Part shown: in pieces, positions 28,646-38,456 of the stretch | How positions within the stretch are numbered: the stretch's first letter is position 1 | Layout: each line of letters starts with the position of its first letter | NCBI RefSeq assembly: GCF_918698095.1 | Contig: NZ_CAKKLY010000023.1 | Coordinates: 1 to 64,000 of the forward strand | Direction: 5' to 3' | DNA: 64,000 nt | DNA from: Arthrobacter sp. Bi83 | Lineage (GTDB): Bacteria; Actinomycetota; Actinomycetes; Actinomycetales; Micrococcaceae | Notes under the pieces: model-generated | Told to the model about the DNA's origin: nothing | What the model saw: the letters and a program-made list of their open reading frames with translations, nothing else | The model's database searches: none | Translations under genes and position numbers: made by a program

Positions 28646-30130
28646 ATGGAAACCATTCCGCATTTCATCAACGGCAGCCGCGTCGGCGATGCCGATCGCT
28701 TCGGCCCTGTCTTCAACCCGGCAACGGGGGAGCAGGAGAAAGAGGTTGCCCTCGCCTCCGCCTCCCGGGTCGAGGAAGCCATCGCGGCCGCCAAGGCTGC
28801 CCTTCCCGGATGGCGGGCCACCAGCCTGGCCAAGCGCACGAACATCTTCTTCCGGGTCCGCGAAATCCTGACGCAGCGAAAATCAGAACTGGCGGCCATC
28901 CTCACCAGCGAACACGGCAAGGTGCTTTCCGATGCCGAAGGCGAGATCTCCCGTGGCCTCGAGAACATCGAGTTCGCCACCGGACTGTCCCACATGCTCA
29001 AAGGCGAGCGTTCAGAGCAAGTCTCCAGCGGCGTCGACGTTCACTCCGTCCGCCAGCCTGTCGGCGTAGTGGCATGCATCACTCCCTTCAACTTTCCGGC
29101 GATGGTGCCGCTGTGGATGATCGGCAGCGCGCTGGCCTGCGGCAATACCGTGCTGCTGAAGCCCAGCGAGAAGGACCCGTCCTCGGCCGTGTTCATCGCT
29201 GAGGTCTTCGCCGAGGCCGGGCTGCCGGCGGGCGTGCTGAACGTGGTCCACGGTGACAAGGAAGCGGTGGACGTCCTGCTTGAACACCCGGATGTGAAGG
29301 CTGTCAGCTTCGTGGGATCCACGCCTATCGCGCAGTCCATCTACAAGCGCGCGGCCGATCACGGCAAGCGCGTCCAGGCCCTCGGCGGAGCCAAGAACCA
29401 CATGGTGGTCCTGCCCGACGCCGACCTCGACATGGCGGCCGACGCAGCGATCTCCGCGGCTTACGGATCCGCCGGTGAACGCTGCATGGCGGTCAGCGTG
29501 CTGGTGGCCGTCGGGAACATCGCCGATGACCTCGTGGCCGCAATCACCAGCCGCATGGCCACACTGAAGATCGGTCCCGGCACCGACCCGTCATCGCAGA
29601 TGGGGCCGCTGATCACCGCGGAACACCGTGACAAGGTCGCCTCCTACGTGGCCGGCGCCGAAAACGAAGGTGCCACGGTCGTCGTCGACGGCCGCTCGCA
29701 GCAGTTCGATTCGAACGGCTTCTTTATCGGCGTCAGCCTCGTGGATCACGTGAAGCCCGGAATGAAGGTCTACGACGACGAAATCTTCGGCCCGGTCCTG
29801 TCGGTTGTGCGCGTTGATACCTACAACGACGCCGTCCGGCTGGTCAACGAGAACGAGTTCGGCAACGGCGTTGCCATCTTCACCCGCGATGGGGGCGCCG
29901 CGCGGCAGTTCGAGTTCGACGTCGAAGTCGGCATGGTGGGCGTCAACGTGCCGATCCCGGTACCCGTGGGGACCTTCTCCTTCGGCGGCTGGAAGAACTC
30001 CCTGTTCGGCGACACCCACATGTACGGGCCCGACAGCATCCGCTTCTACACGCGGGGCAAAGTGGTCACCACCCGGTGGCCGGACCCGTCCACGTCCGTC
30101 ATCGACCTCGGATTCCCGCAGGTCGACTAA
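28646..30130 (+). CDS. mmsA: CoA-acylating methylmalonate-semialdehyde dehydrogenase
   Basis: Converts methylmalonate or malonate semialdehyde to propionyl-CoA or acetyl-CoA with CoA and NAD+. The 494-residue aldehyde-dehydrogenase-fold protein shows the MmsA-type GVVACITPFNFPAMVPLWM and ALGGAKNHMVVLPDAD. The catalytic cysteine is in YGSAGERCMAVSV, and EIFGPVLSVVR follows. The Cys neighbourhood (GERCM) is typical of the CoA-dependent group. A clear rho-independent terminator follows at 30174. Confidence 0.95.
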   Translation: METIPHFINGSRVGDADRFGPVFNPATGEQEKEVALASASRVEEAIAAAKAALPGWRATSLAKRTNIFFRVREILTQRKSELAAILTSEHGKVLSDAEGEISRGLENIEFATGLSHMLKGERSEQVSSGVDVHSVRQPVGVVACITPFNFPAMVPLWMIGSALACGNTVLLKPSEKDPSSAVFIAEVFAEAGLPAGVLNVVHGDKEAVDVLLEHPDVKAVSFVGSTPIAQSIYKRAADHGKRVQALGGAKNHMVVLPDADLDMAADAAISAAYGSAGERCMAVSVLVAVGNIADDLVAAITSRMATLKIGPGTDPSSQMGPLITAEHRDKVASYVAGAENEGATVVVDGRSQQFDSNGFFIGVSLVDHVKPGMKVYDDEIFGPVLSVVRVDTYNDAVRLVNENEFGNGVAIFTRDGGAARQFEFDVEVGMVGVNVPIPVPVGTFSFGGWKNSLFGDTHMYGPDSIRFYTRGKVVTTRWPDPSTSVIDLGFPQVD

Positions 30131-30173
30131 ACGGACAACCGGTCGTCAGGCAGTCCAAGCCTCTGGCCTGCAG

Positions 30174-30216
30174 ACAGCCCGTGCCCCGCCGCCAAAAGCA
30201 GCGGGGCACGGGCTGT
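30174..30216 (+). terminator. Rho-independent terminator after mmsA
   Basis: A perfect 16-bp stem (30174-30189 with 30201-30216, ACAGCCCGTGCCCCGC) with an 11-nt loop, followed by TTTC. It closes the mmsBA transcription unit. Confidence 0.85.
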
Positions 30217-30387
30217 TTCAGGTTCCTGCGAGGCTGCTCCACTGATCCAGTTCCGCCAGATTGGGTGCTTGGAACCGCTGCGAGGCCGACGGCGGCGGAG
30301 GAGTGCCGGGGGCGGCCGCCTCCCGCAGTGGATTGGGTTGCGGCCGCCGGTCAATGTCCGGGCCACAACGCGCAGACGCGACGTTAA

Positions 30388-31935
30388 ATGTCGGTGGTGC
30401 CTGGAAGACTCAGTTCATGGATGCAGAGTCTTTCTACGGTCGAGGATCGGGTGCCTAAAATGGCTTCCAGGGCCGCGGGTGCTGTGACGGTCACCGAGGT
30501 GGCTGGCTTGCTCGCTGCTGTCCGCCCGAGGGCCGACAGCGCTGGGCTGATCGACCAGCTGCGAGGACTGGAGGACCTGAAGTCCGCCGCGGCCGCGTTG
30601 CAGGCGCGCATGACTGTGGCCTTCGATCTGCAGCAGCGCCGCGCCCAGGCCCGGGCCGGTGTTCCGGCGGCGGAACTGGGCAAGGGCGTCGCCGCGCAGA
30701 TCGCCCTGGCCCGGCGGGAGTCCCCGGCCCGGGGTGGGCGGCTCCTGGGCCTGGCGAAGGCCCTCGCCACCGAAATGCCGCACACCCTCGCGGCCCTTGA
30801 GGCCGGTCAGCTAAACGAGTGGCGCGCGACGCTGCTGGTGAAGGAAACGGCGTGCCTGTCCGCCGTGGATCGCTGCGCCGTCGACGAGGAACTGGCGGCC
30901 GACGCCGGGACGCTGAGCGGTGCCGGTGACCGGGCCATCATCGCCGCGGCGCGTGCCGTGGCCTACCGGCGGGATCCGCGTTCCGTCACGGAGCGGGCCG
31001 GCCACGCCGCCGCGGAACGGCACGTTAGCCTCCGCCCGGCCCCGGACACCATGGCGCTCCTGACCGCCCTGCTCCCGGTCACCGCAGGGGTCGCGGTCCA
31101 TGCCGCCCTGACCCGGCACGCGGACTCCCTGCGCTCGGCCGGGGATCCCCGCTCCCGCGGACAGATCACGGCCGATGGCCTGGTCGAAAGGATCACCGGC
31201 ACCCCCGGCGGGATCACCGGGATCGAGATCCAGCTCATCATGACTGACCGCACCCTCTTCCAGGGCGACTCCGAACCGGCCCGCCTCCCCGGCTACGGTG
31301 TGGTCCCGGCAGGCTGGGCCAGGAGTGCCGTCACGCCAGCACGCGCAGGCGTCAGCGGCAACGGCGATGCCGGCGCCGCCTTCGCAGAGCCGGCCCCGGG
31401 GAATGCCGCCGTTAACGTCTGGCTGCGCCGGCTCTACACCGCACCGGGCAGCGGAGAGCTCGTCGCGATGGACTCCCGCGCCAGGCTCTTCCCCGCCGGG
31501 CTGCGGCGCTTCCTCCAGGCCCGGGATGAGACCTGCCGCACGCCCTACTGCGACGCCCCGATCCGCCGCCACGACCACATCATCCCCTGGCACCGCGGCG
31601 GCACCACCACGCACGGGAATGGTGCAGGGCTCTGCGAGGCCTGCAACCACACCAAAGAAACCCCCGGCTGGACAGCGAAGCCCCGCTCCGGGCCCGTTGG
31701 CACGGGCCGGCTTAGGCACACCCTCGAGATCCGGACCCCGACCGGCCACACTTATCACTCGACCGCACCACCACCGCCCGGAACGCGCCAACCCGGCGTT
31801 ACGTTGACAGGTACTACGTTGATGGGCATTAGGTTGACAGGCACTGGGTTCTCAAACCGGCGTCAACGCCGCGAACTCCTCCGGCGCGCCAAGACGCTCA
31901 AACGCGCCAGTCGCAATGGCGCATTGGCGGCGTAA
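30388..31935 (+). CDS. DUF222 / HNH endonuclease domain protein (13E12-repeat type)
   Basis: A 515-residue protein with an N-terminal DUF222 region (about residues 30-330) and a C-terminal HNH nuclease motif. The motif reads [20 protein letters not shown] and then [13 protein letters not shown], with the paired cysteines and histidines. Such ORFs are multi-copy in Actinobacteria and have no assigned role. Some sit in 13E12 repeat elements. The start is uncertain: ATG 30388, 30421 or 30460 are possible and none has a strong ribosome site. The C-terminus carries three in-frame 15-bp repeats. Confidence 0.8.
   Translation: MSVVPGRLSSWMQSLSTVEDRVPKMASRAAGAVTVTEVAGLLAAVRPRADSAGLIDQLRGLEDLKSAAAALQARMTVAFDLQQRRAQARAGVPAAELGKGVAAQIALARRESPARGGRLLGLAKALATEMPHTLAALEAGQLNEWRATLLVKETACLSAVDRCAVDEELAADAGTLSGAGDRAIIAAARAVAYRRDPRSVTERAGHAAAERHVSLRPAPDTMALLTALLPVTAGVAVHAALTRHADSLRSAGDPRSRGQITADGLVERITGTPGGITGIEIQLIMTDRTLFQGDSEPARLPGYGVVPAGWARSAVTPARAGVSGNGDAGAAFAEPAPGNAAVNVWLRRLYTAPGSGELVAMDSRARLFPAGLRRFLQARDETCRTPYCDAPIRRHDHIIPWHRGGTTTHGNGAGLCEACNHTKETPGWTAKPRSGPVGTGRLRHTLEIRTPTGHTYHSTAPPPPGTRQPGVTLTGTTLMGIRLTGTGFSNRRQRRELLRRAKTLKRASRNGALAA
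31801..31845 (+). repeat. 15-bp in-frame tandem repeat in the DUF222 gene
   Basis: Units start at 31801, 31816 and 31831 and encode [10 protein letters not shown] and RLTGT, close to the C-terminus of the HNH protein. Confidence 0.8.
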
Positions 31936-31954
31936 AGCCGCTCCCAATCGTAAA

Positions 31955-31977
31955 GACGCCCCCACCATGGGGGCGTC
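31955..31977. terminator. Hairpin between convergent genes
   Basis: A perfect 9-bp stem (GACGCCCCC with GGGGGCGTC) and 5-nt loop between the HNH gene and the convergent SHOCT gene. There is no T-run, and the stem would be the same read from either side. Confidence 0.55.
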
Positions 31978-32073
31978 CACGAATTACCTCATCACTCGTC
32001 GGCAACCCTCATGGCCGAAGGCGGTGGCGTCGCCGGATAAGTTCGGATGAAGCCGGGCGCCAGTTGCCCGGGC

Positions 32074-32664
32074 CTAACCGTTCATGATGTCGTTGCGCCG
32101 GGTCATGTACTCCTCCATGGAGATTTCTCCGTTGCTGTACTGCTGGTCGAGTTCGGCCAGCTTGCGCGCGCGGAAGCCCTGCGGGGCCGACGGCGGCGGG
32201 GGCATCGAGGGGGCAGCTCCGTGCTGTGGCTGCGGGTGTTGCGACCGGGGAGGGCTGGCATTGAATTCCGGGCTGTCCTCGTAGGGGACCTGTCCCTGAT
32301 AACCCTGACCCTGGTAGCCCGGGCCCATGGATCCAGGCTGGCTCGGGCCAGCGCCGGGGTACTGGGAGTTCGGGTACTGGGGGCTCGGGTACGGCTGCCC
32401 CGGGTATGGCTGGTCCAGCGGGGGAAGCTGCTGCTGGCCTCCGCCCGGGGGAAGGCCAAAGCCGCCGCTGAGGTAGTCCTGCTGGGTGTAGCCGTCCCGC
32501 GGCTGGTTGTTCGGCCGGCCCTGGTAGGAACCCGGGAACTGGTCCGGATACTGTCCGGAGAAATTCTGGCCTTGGTTCCGCCTCTGGACGGACCTCCGGT
32601 ACATGCGCATTCCCATGGGGATGAGGAACGACAAAACAATGATCCAGAAAAACATGTTGTTCAC
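32074..32664 (-). CDS. Membrane-anchored Pro/Gln/Gly/Tyr-rich protein with SHOCT domain
   Basis: A 196-residue protein. It has one N-terminal membrane segment (FFWIIVLSFLIPMGMRMY), then about 120 residues rich in Pro, Gln, Gly and Tyr with repeated QPYP/QYP units. A C-terminal SHOCT domain follows (RKLAELDQQYSNGEISMEEY). SHOCT domains are short oligomerisation modules of unknown precise role. The start is probably GTG 32664, with GAGAGG 9-10 bp upstream. ATG 32655 has no such site. Confidence 0.75.
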   Translation of the reverse strand: MNNMFFWIIVLSFLIPMGMRMYRRSVQRRNQGQNFSGQYPDQFPGSYQGRPNNQPRDGYTQQDYLSGGFGLPPGGGQQQLPPLDQPYPGQPYPSPQYPNSQYPGAGPSQPGSMGPGYQGQGYQGQVPYEDSPEFNASPPRSQHPQPQHGAAPSMPPPPSAPQGFRARKLAELDQQYSNGEISMEEYMTRRNDIMNG

Positions 32665-32794
32665 GGTGCTGGGCCTCTCATGAGTGTCAATCCAGCTTAG
32701 TCCCCGGATCAAGGAGTGAGCCGGACAAGGAGCGGAGGCCGCCGGGTCACGAGACGCTACGCAGTGCTGTCCGTGCAAGCCCCGTGCCGTCCGT

Positions 32795-34018
32795 TCAGAT
32801 GCGGGTCGTCGGCATTCCGAGGAACCCGCTATACCTTTCCACGGCCTGGGCCACCGCCGCCGCTGTTCCCTGGCCGTGCGTGGCCGCCTCCGATGCACCT
32901 CCGGCCGAAGGGCCGCTGGAAACGGCCATCCGGACGTCGAGTTCGCAACGCTGGTCGGGCGAAGCGGGCCGTACAAAGGTGTGCCGCCACGAGCCAGCCA
33001 TCGCGCCGTCCAGCAGAACCACATGCATGGGAGTGTCATCCACCGGAAGGGCTGGGGCGACTCCGCCGAGGTAACCACGGGAGGCCGAGTACCCCATGAT
33101 GTATTCGTCATAGCATTGGACCAGGTCGATGCGCGGGGAATGGTTGACAACGCCGTTACCGGCGCCGGCATCGCCGCGGGGGAAATCTTCCGGGCCGCGA
33201 TAAAATACGACGCCGTCAATCACCGCGGTCTCCAAAGCCGCCGGATCGTCCGCCAGGACAAGCGACAGCCCCTGCCATACATCCGCCATCGTCTGCCCGG
33301 ACCAGTCTGCGCAGTCCTTGACTGTGGCGGGTCCGCGGCTCCGGAAGTACCGCATTGCCAGGGCAGCGAGGGACTGTTCCCTTGGCGCCGCCGTCGCCTG
33401 TTTGGACGCCGCCGCTGTGACACGTTCGTCGAATGCCGCATACGTCTGCCGGAGCGCGCCGCCGGCACCCCGCACAGGTGTGCCGCTCACGAGCACGCCG
33501 CTGATCTCGGCGTGCATGATGAGGTACGCCAGGACGAGTCCCTTCGCGGGGAACCCCGCGCGCTGCAGTTCCGCCGCCAGCTGCTCCCGTGTGCGGTGCC
33601 GGGCGCCTGCGACCGCCGCCGCAAGTATTTCTCCGCTTCTTCCGGCCGTGGCCGCATCAATCCCGGTCCGTCGGTACATGCCGCCGTTGGCCTGGTGCAG
33701 GCGCGGTGCGGACAGGGCCCGGAGCCAGGGCAGATCATCGCGGTGCACAAAATGCCACGTGGGCCGGAGGATATGCGTCCGCAGGATCCGCCCGTCAGCG
33801 ACGGCCCGCTCCACGTCGTCCGCCGTAGCGCCGGGCGTCCGCTGGGCAAGCGACCAGCGGGCATACGAAAACTCCTGCGCCTGAACGGCCAGCAGGTTTT
33901 TCAGGGCGTCCTCAGGCGAGGCCGCCAACGGGGCGCGGAGCTGCTGGCTTGCGAGCCTGATCCGGACGACGTCGTCCGGGCTAAGTCCGGGGTCGCTTCC
34001 TGCGGTGCCCGTCGTCAT
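32795..34018 (-). CDS. Winged-helix HTH_42 family protein, probable AlkZ/YcaQ-type DNA glycosylase
   Basis: A 407-residue member of the HTH_42 (PF06224) family. Early on it has the family segment RLASQQL and then LLAVQAQEFSYARWSLAQRT with Gln46 and Gln48. In this family, AlkZ-type DNA glycosylases use a Q-x-Q motif at this place, whereas YcaQ/AlkX proteins use Q-x-D. Later segments (LRTHILRPTWHFVHRDDLPW, YDEYIMGYSASR) also fit. The predicted role is removal of bulky or cross-linked alkylated bases; the substrate is not known. It is 30 bp downstream of the SGNH hydrolase gene on the same strand. Confidence 0.75.
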   Translation of the reverse strand: MTTGTAGSDPGLSPDDVVRIRLASQQLRAPLAASPEDALKNLLAVQAQEFSYARWSLAQRTPGATADDVERAVADGRILRTHILRPTWHFVHRDDLPWLRALSAPRLHQANGGMYRRTGIDAATAGRSGEILAAAVAGARHRTREQLAAELQRAGFPAKGLVLAYLIMHAEISGVLVSGTPVRGAGGALRQTYAAFDERVTAAASKQATAAPREQSLAALAMRYFRSRGPATVKDCADWSGQTMADVWQGLSLVLADDPAALETAVIDGVVFYRGPEDFPRGDAGAGNGVVNHSPRIDLVQCYDEYIMGYSASRGYLGGVAPALPVDDTPMHVVLLDGAMAGSWRHTFVRPASPDQRCELDVRMAVSSGPSAGGASEAATHGQGTAAAVAQAVERYSGFLGMPTTRI

Positions 34019-34048
34019 GCCGCATGGCCGTACGCGGCGTCGCGGCGG

Positions 34049-34918
34049 CTACCGGCGCACAGCATCTTCGGACCCGAGCGGACCTTCGCCGGAGCCCAGC
34101 GGGACACCCGGGCCGAAGACGGGTCCCGGCGTCGGGCGTTTGGGGGTGATGCCATCACCGGAGGAGCGGTGGCGCAGCCGGCGGACCACCCACGGCACGA
34201 AGTACTCCCGCGCCCAGACCAGGTCGCCGGTGCGGGCTTCGCGCCAGCTGCGCGGCGGCAGCGGTTTGGGCGACAGGGGTTCCAGGCTGTGCTGTACGTT
34301 CAGCGCATCGAGCACCATGGCAGCAATCGTGTGGTGGCCCAGCGGGGAGAAGTGCAGGCGGTCCTCGTTCCACATCTGCGGATCCTTCAGCTGCCTGAGC
34401 GACCACATGTCGGCGATGATGGCATCATGCCGGGCGGCGATGGTCCGGAGATTCTCGTTGTAGATGGCCACCTTGCTGCGTACCCGGCCCAGCACCGAGG
34501 ACCCGGTATCCGGGCCGTTGAACAGGACCACCGTTGCACCGCTCATCCCCAGGATCTGCACCACGGGGTCGAGCTTTTCGGCCAGGGCGTCAGGGTCCCC
34601 GCCGGGGCGGATGAGATCGTTTCCTCCTCCTGAAAGGGTCACGAGGTCAGGTTTCAGGGCCACGCACGGGGCAAGCTGCTGGTCGATGATCTGCTGAAGC
34701 AGCCGGCCGCGCACGGCCAGGTTGGCGTAGGCGAAGTCGTCATGGCCGCGTCCCAGTTCCTCTGCCACGCGGTCGGCCCAGCCGCGGTAGCCGCCCGGGC
34801 TGCTCGGTTCGGGGTCGCCGATTCCCTCCGTAAACGAGTCGCCCATTGCGACGTAACGGCTCCATGGGTGGCGGCCTGACGGGCCTTGGGGACTCTGCAT
34901 CGATTCCGTTCCGCTCAC
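34049..34918 (-). CDS. SGNH/GDSL-family hydrolase
   Basis: A 289-residue serine hydrolase. Block I is YVAMGDSFTEGIGD with the nucleophile serine. The oxyanion Gly is in the first third. Block III is LSGGGNDL with Asn. Block V is EDRLHFSPLGHHTIA, with the Asp-x-x-His pair seen as DRLH. No signal peptide is evident, so it is probably cytoplasmic. The substrate (ester or thioester) is unknown. Start GTG 34918 has AGGA 7 bp upstream; ATG 34900 is the alternative. Confidence 0.85.
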   Translation of the reverse strand: MSGTESMQSPQGPSGRHPWSRYVAMGDSFTEGIGDPEPSSPGGYRGWADRVAEELGRGHDDFAYANLAVRGRLLQQIIDQQLAPCVALKPDLVTLSGGGNDLIRPGGDPDALAEKLDPVVQILGMSGATVVLFNGPDTGSSVLGRVRSKVAIYNENLRTIAARHDAIIADMWSLRQLKDPQMWNEDRLHFSPLGHHTIAAMVLDALNVQHSLEPLSPKPLPPRSWREARTGDLVWAREYFVPWVVRRLRHRSSGDGITPKRPTPGPVFGPGVPLGSGEGPLGSEDAVRR

Positions 34919-34994
34919 CTTCACATCCTGCACCGTCCCTGCCAAGCTACGCCACTGTAGGTAGCCACCGACGGGTAACTGTAAGAATGGACCC

Positions 34995-35645
34995 ATGACT
35001 TTAGCCGACTCATTTCCTGCCCCCGTCGTTTTGTGGTCCAAGCCGGAGGAAGCCCGGGCCGGCAAGCCCCTGCTGGTCCTGCTGCACGGCTACGGAGCAA
35101 ACGAACAGGATCTCCTCAGCCTGGCGGACATGCTCCCGGACGACTTCGCAGTGGCGTCCGTCCGCGCCCCCATTGCCATGGGCCCCGGCTTTTCCTGGTT
35201 CCCTTTGACCGGCTCGATCGAATACTCCGTCGATGCGGTCAAGGCTGCCTCCGGCTATATTCTTGACTGGATCGACGCCGTCAAGGCCAACCATCCGTCC
35301 GTCACGCTCCTCGGGTTCTCCATGGGCATGGCCATGGCCACCACCCTGCTTCGGCAGCGCCCCGCCGACTTTGCCGCCGTCGTCGGGCTCTCAGGTTTTG
35401 TTGTGGATGCGGGCGCCGACGGAGAGTTCCGGGACGCCGAGCTGGACGGCACTGTGCCCCTGTTCTGGGGCCGGGACCAGCAGGATCCCGTCATCACGCC
35501 GGACAAGATCGAGTACACGATGGGCTGGGTCCGCAGCCATGTGAAGCTGACCAAGGTCCTGTACACCGGAATGTGGCACGGGATCAACGCCCAGGAAATC
35601 GGCCACGTGTCAGAGTTCCTCACGCACGAGGTCCTGAGCAAGTAG
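34995..35645 (+). CDS. Alpha/beta-hydrolase, phospholipase/carboxylesterase family
   Basis: A 216-residue esterase of the PF02230 type. It has LLVLLHGYGANEQDLLSLAD (oxyanion region) and the nucleophile elbow LLGFSMGMAMATTL. The acid is probably in WGRDQQDPVI, and the histidine is in YTGMWHGIN. It is complete for the family (about 210-220 residues). The physiological ester is unknown. It is divergent from the SGNH hydrolase gene. Confidence 0.88.
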   Translation: MTLADSFPAPVVLWSKPEEARAGKPLLVLLHGYGANEQDLLSLADMLPDDFAVASVRAPIAMGPGFSWFPLTGSIEYSVDAVKAASGYILDWIDAVKANHPSVTLLGFSMGMAMATTLLRQRPADFAAVVGLSGFVVDAGADGEFRDAELDGTVPLFWGRDQQDPVITPDKIEYTMGWVRSHVKLTKVLYTGMWHGINAQEIGHVSEFLTHEVLSK

Positions 35646-35678
35646 CCGTTGGCGGCTAAAGTTCTGGCGTCCCCGGGA

Positions 35679-35912
35679 TTATGCGCCGGCCGCGCTGATC
35701 CGGACGGTGCGGTTGTTGACCGTGACAGTGTCACCGTGATGGAGCTGCCGGCCGCGCCTGTCGTCGATTTCGCCGTTGACCTTGACCAGGCCGTTCTTGA
35801 TCAGCTCAGTGGCCTCGACGCCGTCCTCCACGAGGTTCGCGAGTTTCAGGAGCTGACCGAGGCGGATCATGTCGTCGCGGATGGGGATGTCTTCGATTTC
35901 CTGGTTGCTCAT
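35679..35912 (-). CDS. Small S4-domain RNA-binding protein
   Basis: A 77-residue protein consisting of a single S4 RNA-binding fold. IRLGQLLKLANLVEDG is followed by ELIKNGLVKVNGEIDDRRGR and DTVTV, as in the YaaA/RlbA-like family associated with ribosomes or replication start regions. No Shine-Dalgarno is seen before ATG 35912, so it may be translated from a leaderless mRNA. It is divergent from the YdcZ-type transporter, 33 bp away. The long open frame to 37112 on this strand is a shadow of the neighbouring gene. Confidence 0.82.
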   Translation of the reverse strand: MSNQEIEDIPIRDDMIRLGQLLKLANLVEDGVEATELIKNGLVKVNGEIDDRRGRQLHHGDTVTVNNRTVRISAAGA

Positions 35913-35945
35913 ACAAGCAATAATGCCCGAACTAAGGTGAACCCA

Positions 35946-36935
35946 ATGACCCACGCACCGCGGCTGCCCCTTGCCGCAGGCCTTCTGATGGCCGTGGCCG
36001 CCGGCCTCGCCATCCCCGTCCAGGGGCGGATCAACGGTGCCCTCGGCGCCCGCCTCGGAGACGGAATCGCCGCCGCCGTGGTCAGTTTCAGCACCGGACT
36101 GGTGCTGATGATCCTCGTCTCGCTGGTCCTGCCCCGGGGGCGGGCCGGCCTTGCCCGGATCCTGCCCGCCGTGCGGGAGCGGCACTTCCCGCCTTACTAC
36201 GTCCTTGCCGGCGGCATCGGCGCGTTCTTCGTCTTCGCCCAGTCCTTCACGATCGGGCTGCTCGGGGTCGCCCTGTTCACCGTGTCCACCGTCACGGGCC
36301 AGACGCTCAGCGGGCTGCTCGTGGACAGGCTCGGAATTGGTCCCGGCGGCAAGAAAGCGGTGACGGGCATCCGCGTGATCGGCTGCATCCTCACCATCGC
36401 TGCAGTGGCCTGGGCAGTGTCGCCCCGCTTCGGGGCAGGCGCCCCCTCCGGCGGAACCTCCGGCGGAGACCCCGCCCAGCTCATCCTGCCGGTGATTCTT
36501 CCCGTCCTGGCCGGGTTCCTCATGAGCTTCCAACAGGCGATGAACGGCACCGCCACCATGCACTACGGCACCCCGATCGCCGCCACCCTGGTGAATTTCG
36601 TTGCCGGCACCACCGTGTTGTGGGTCGCCTGGCTGATCAAAGTGGCCGTCGCCGGTGCTGGCAACCCGCTGCCGGCCGAGTGGTGGTACTACCTCGGCGG
36701 CCCGATGGGCTGCGTGTTCATCGGCATCGGAGCCCTGCTGGTGCGCAGCCTCGGTGTGCTGGTGACCGGGCTCGGCATGATCGCGGGCCAACTCCTGGGC
36801 TCGTTGGGGCTGGACCTCCTGGTTCCGTCGCCCGGCACAGTGGTGGAGGTTCCCACGGTGCTCGGCACCCTGCTGACCCTCGGAGCCATCGTCGTCGCCA
36901 CGCTTCCGTGGCCGCGGGGAGCGTTCCGGAGGTAG
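35946..36935 (+). CDS. DMT superfamily transporter, YdcZ type (fused double unit)
   Basis: A 329-residue membrane protein with about ten hydrophobic segments. It is two tandem copies of the five-helix YdcZ (PF04657) unit. The halves begin GLLMAVAAGLAIPVQGRINGAL and, near residue 185, LAGFLMSFQQAMNGTA, with matching Q-x-x-x-NG signatures. Many bacteria have single-unit YdcZ proteins that pair, so this is the fused form. The substrate is unknown. AAGGTG lies 7 bp before ATG 35946. Confidence 0.82.
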   Translation: MTHAPRLPLAAGLLMAVAAGLAIPVQGRINGALGARLGDGIAAAVVSFSTGLVLMILVSLVLPRGRAGLARILPAVRERHFPPYYVLAGGIGAFFVFAQSFTIGLLGVALFTVSTVTGQTLSGLLVDRLGIGPGGKKAVTGIRVIGCILTIAAVAWAVSPRFGAGAPSGGTSGGDPAQLILPVILPVLAGFLMSFQQAMNGTATMHYGTPIAATLVNFVAGTTVLWVAWLIKVAVAGAGNPLPAEWWYYLGGPMGCVFIGIGALLVRSLGVLVTGLGMIAGQLLGSLGLDLLVPSPGTVVEVPTVLGTLLTLGAIVVATLPWPRGAFRR

Positions 36936-37068
36936 CGCCCGGTAGGCTAGGACACGCAGCTTCCTGCACCGTTTTCCCCTTCGCATACCCCCGCCCGGCA
37001 ACCAGCCGGAGTTCCGGGGCAAGACACCGCGGACCGCACCCAGCGGCCCTGTAGAAATTGGAGTTCCC

Positions 37069-38454
37069 ATGGCAGCAAAATCCGTCCTCGACCAGGTCAT
37101 TTCCCTTTCCAAGCGGAGAGGCTTCGTTTTCCAGGCCGGCGAGATCTACGGAGGCTCCCGTTCCGCCTGGGACTACGGCCCCCTCGGTGCAGAGCTGAAG
37201 GAGAACATCAAACGCCAGTGGTGGCAGTCCGTGGTACGCGGCCGCGAAGACGTTGTCGGCCTTGACTCCTCGGTGATCCTGCCCCGCCAGGTATGGGAAG
37301 CTTCCGGCCACGTCGATGTCTTTTCCGACCCGCTGGTGGAATGCCTTTCGTGCCACAAGCGCTACCGCGCGGACCACCTCGAGGAAGAATACGAGGAAAA
37401 GAAGGGCCGCCCAGCCGAAAACGGCCTCAAGGACATCGCCTGTGCCAACTGCGGCACCCGCGGCGAATGGACCGAACCGCAGGAATTTTCCGGCCTCCTG
37501 AAGACCTTCCTGGGCCCAGTTGCCAGCGAGGAGGGCCTGCATTACCTGCGCCCGGAGACCGCCCAAGGCATCTTCGTGAACTTCAACAACGTGCTCACCA
37601 CGTCCCGGAAGAAGCCGCCGTTCGGCATCGGCCAGATCGGCAAGTCCTTCCGCAACGAGATCACGCCAGGAAACTTCATCTTCCGCACCCGCGAGTTCGA
37701 ACAGATGGAAATGGAATTCTTCGTCGAGCCCGGCACCGACGAGGAATGGCACGAGTACTGGATGAAGGAACGCATGGCCTGGTACACCGGCCTGGGCATC
37801 CGTGAAGAGAACCTCCGCTTCTTCGTGCACCCGCAGGACAAGCTCAGCCACTACTCCAAGGGCACCACGGACATCGAATACCGCTTCGGCTTCCAGGGCT
37901 CCGAGTGGGGCGAGCTCGAGGGCATCGCCAACCGCACGGACTTCGACCTGTCCACCCATGCCAAGGCCTCGGGCACCGACCTGAGCTACTTCAACCAGGC
38001 CACGAACGAGCGCTACACCCCGTACGTCATCGAGCCGGCCGCCGGCCTGACCCGTTCCTTTATGGCCTTCCTGGTGGACGCCTACACGGAGGATGAGGCC
38101 CCCAACGCCAAGGGCGGAGTGGATGTGCGCACCGTGCTGAAGCTTGACCCGCGGCTGGCGCCGGTCAAGGCCGCCGTCCTTCCGCTGAGCCGCAACGAGG
38201 ACCTGTCCCCGAAAGCCAAGGACCTCGGTACCCAGCTCCGCAAGAACTGGAACATCGACTTCGACGATGCCGGTGCGATCGGCCGCCGCTACCGCCGCCA
38301 GGACGAGATCGGAACCCCGTTCTGCATCACCGTGGACTTCGACACGCTGGATGACCAGGCTGTCACCATCCGTGAGCGCGACACCATGAGCCAGGAGCGC
38401 GTCTCCCTGGACAAGGTGGAGGGCTACCTGGCCGCACGGCTGATCGGCGCTTAA
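37069..38454 (+). CDS. glyQS: Glycyl-tRNA synthetase (homodimeric type)
   Basis: Charges tRNA(Gly). The 461-residue class II synthetase has the N-terminal [19 protein letters not shown] and motif 1. Motif 2 is [20 protein letters not shown], and motif 3 is in [19 protein letters not shown] CxxC...CxxC zinc-like insertion (CLSCHK, CANCGT) appears at about residues 93-131. The C-terminal anticodon-binding domain is present. TTGGAG lies 5-6 bp upstream of ATG 37069. The next gene starts 2 bp after the stop. Confidence 0.97.
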   Translation: MAAKSVLDQVISLSKRRGFVFQAGEIYGGSRSAWDYGPLGAELKENIKRQWWQSVVRGREDVVGLDSSVILPRQVWEASGHVDVFSDPLVECLSCHKRYRADHLEEEYEEKKGRPAENGLKDIACANCGTRGEWTEPQEFSGLLKTFLGPVASEEGLHYLRPETAQGIFVNFNNVLTTSRKKPPFGIGQIGKSFRNEITPGNFIFRTREFEQMEMEFFVEPGTDEEWHEYWMKERMAWYTGLGIREENLRFFVHPQDKLSHYSKGTTDIEYRFGFQGSEWGELEGIANRTDFDLSTHAKASGTDLSYFNQATNERYTPYVIEPAAGLTRSFMAFLVDAYTEDEAPNAKGGVDVRTVLKLDPRLAPVKAAVLPLSRNEDLSPKAKDLGTQLRKNWNIDFDDAGAIGRRYRRQDEIGTPFCITVDFDTLDDQAVTIRERDTMSQERVSLDKVEGYLAARLIGA

Positions 38455-38456
38455 CC

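Noticed and set aside
30388..31935. Homing or mobile element suggested by the HNH gene
   Set aside because: No intron, intein, terminal inverted repeats or target duplication is seen. DUF222-HNH genes are widespread single ORFs in this group.
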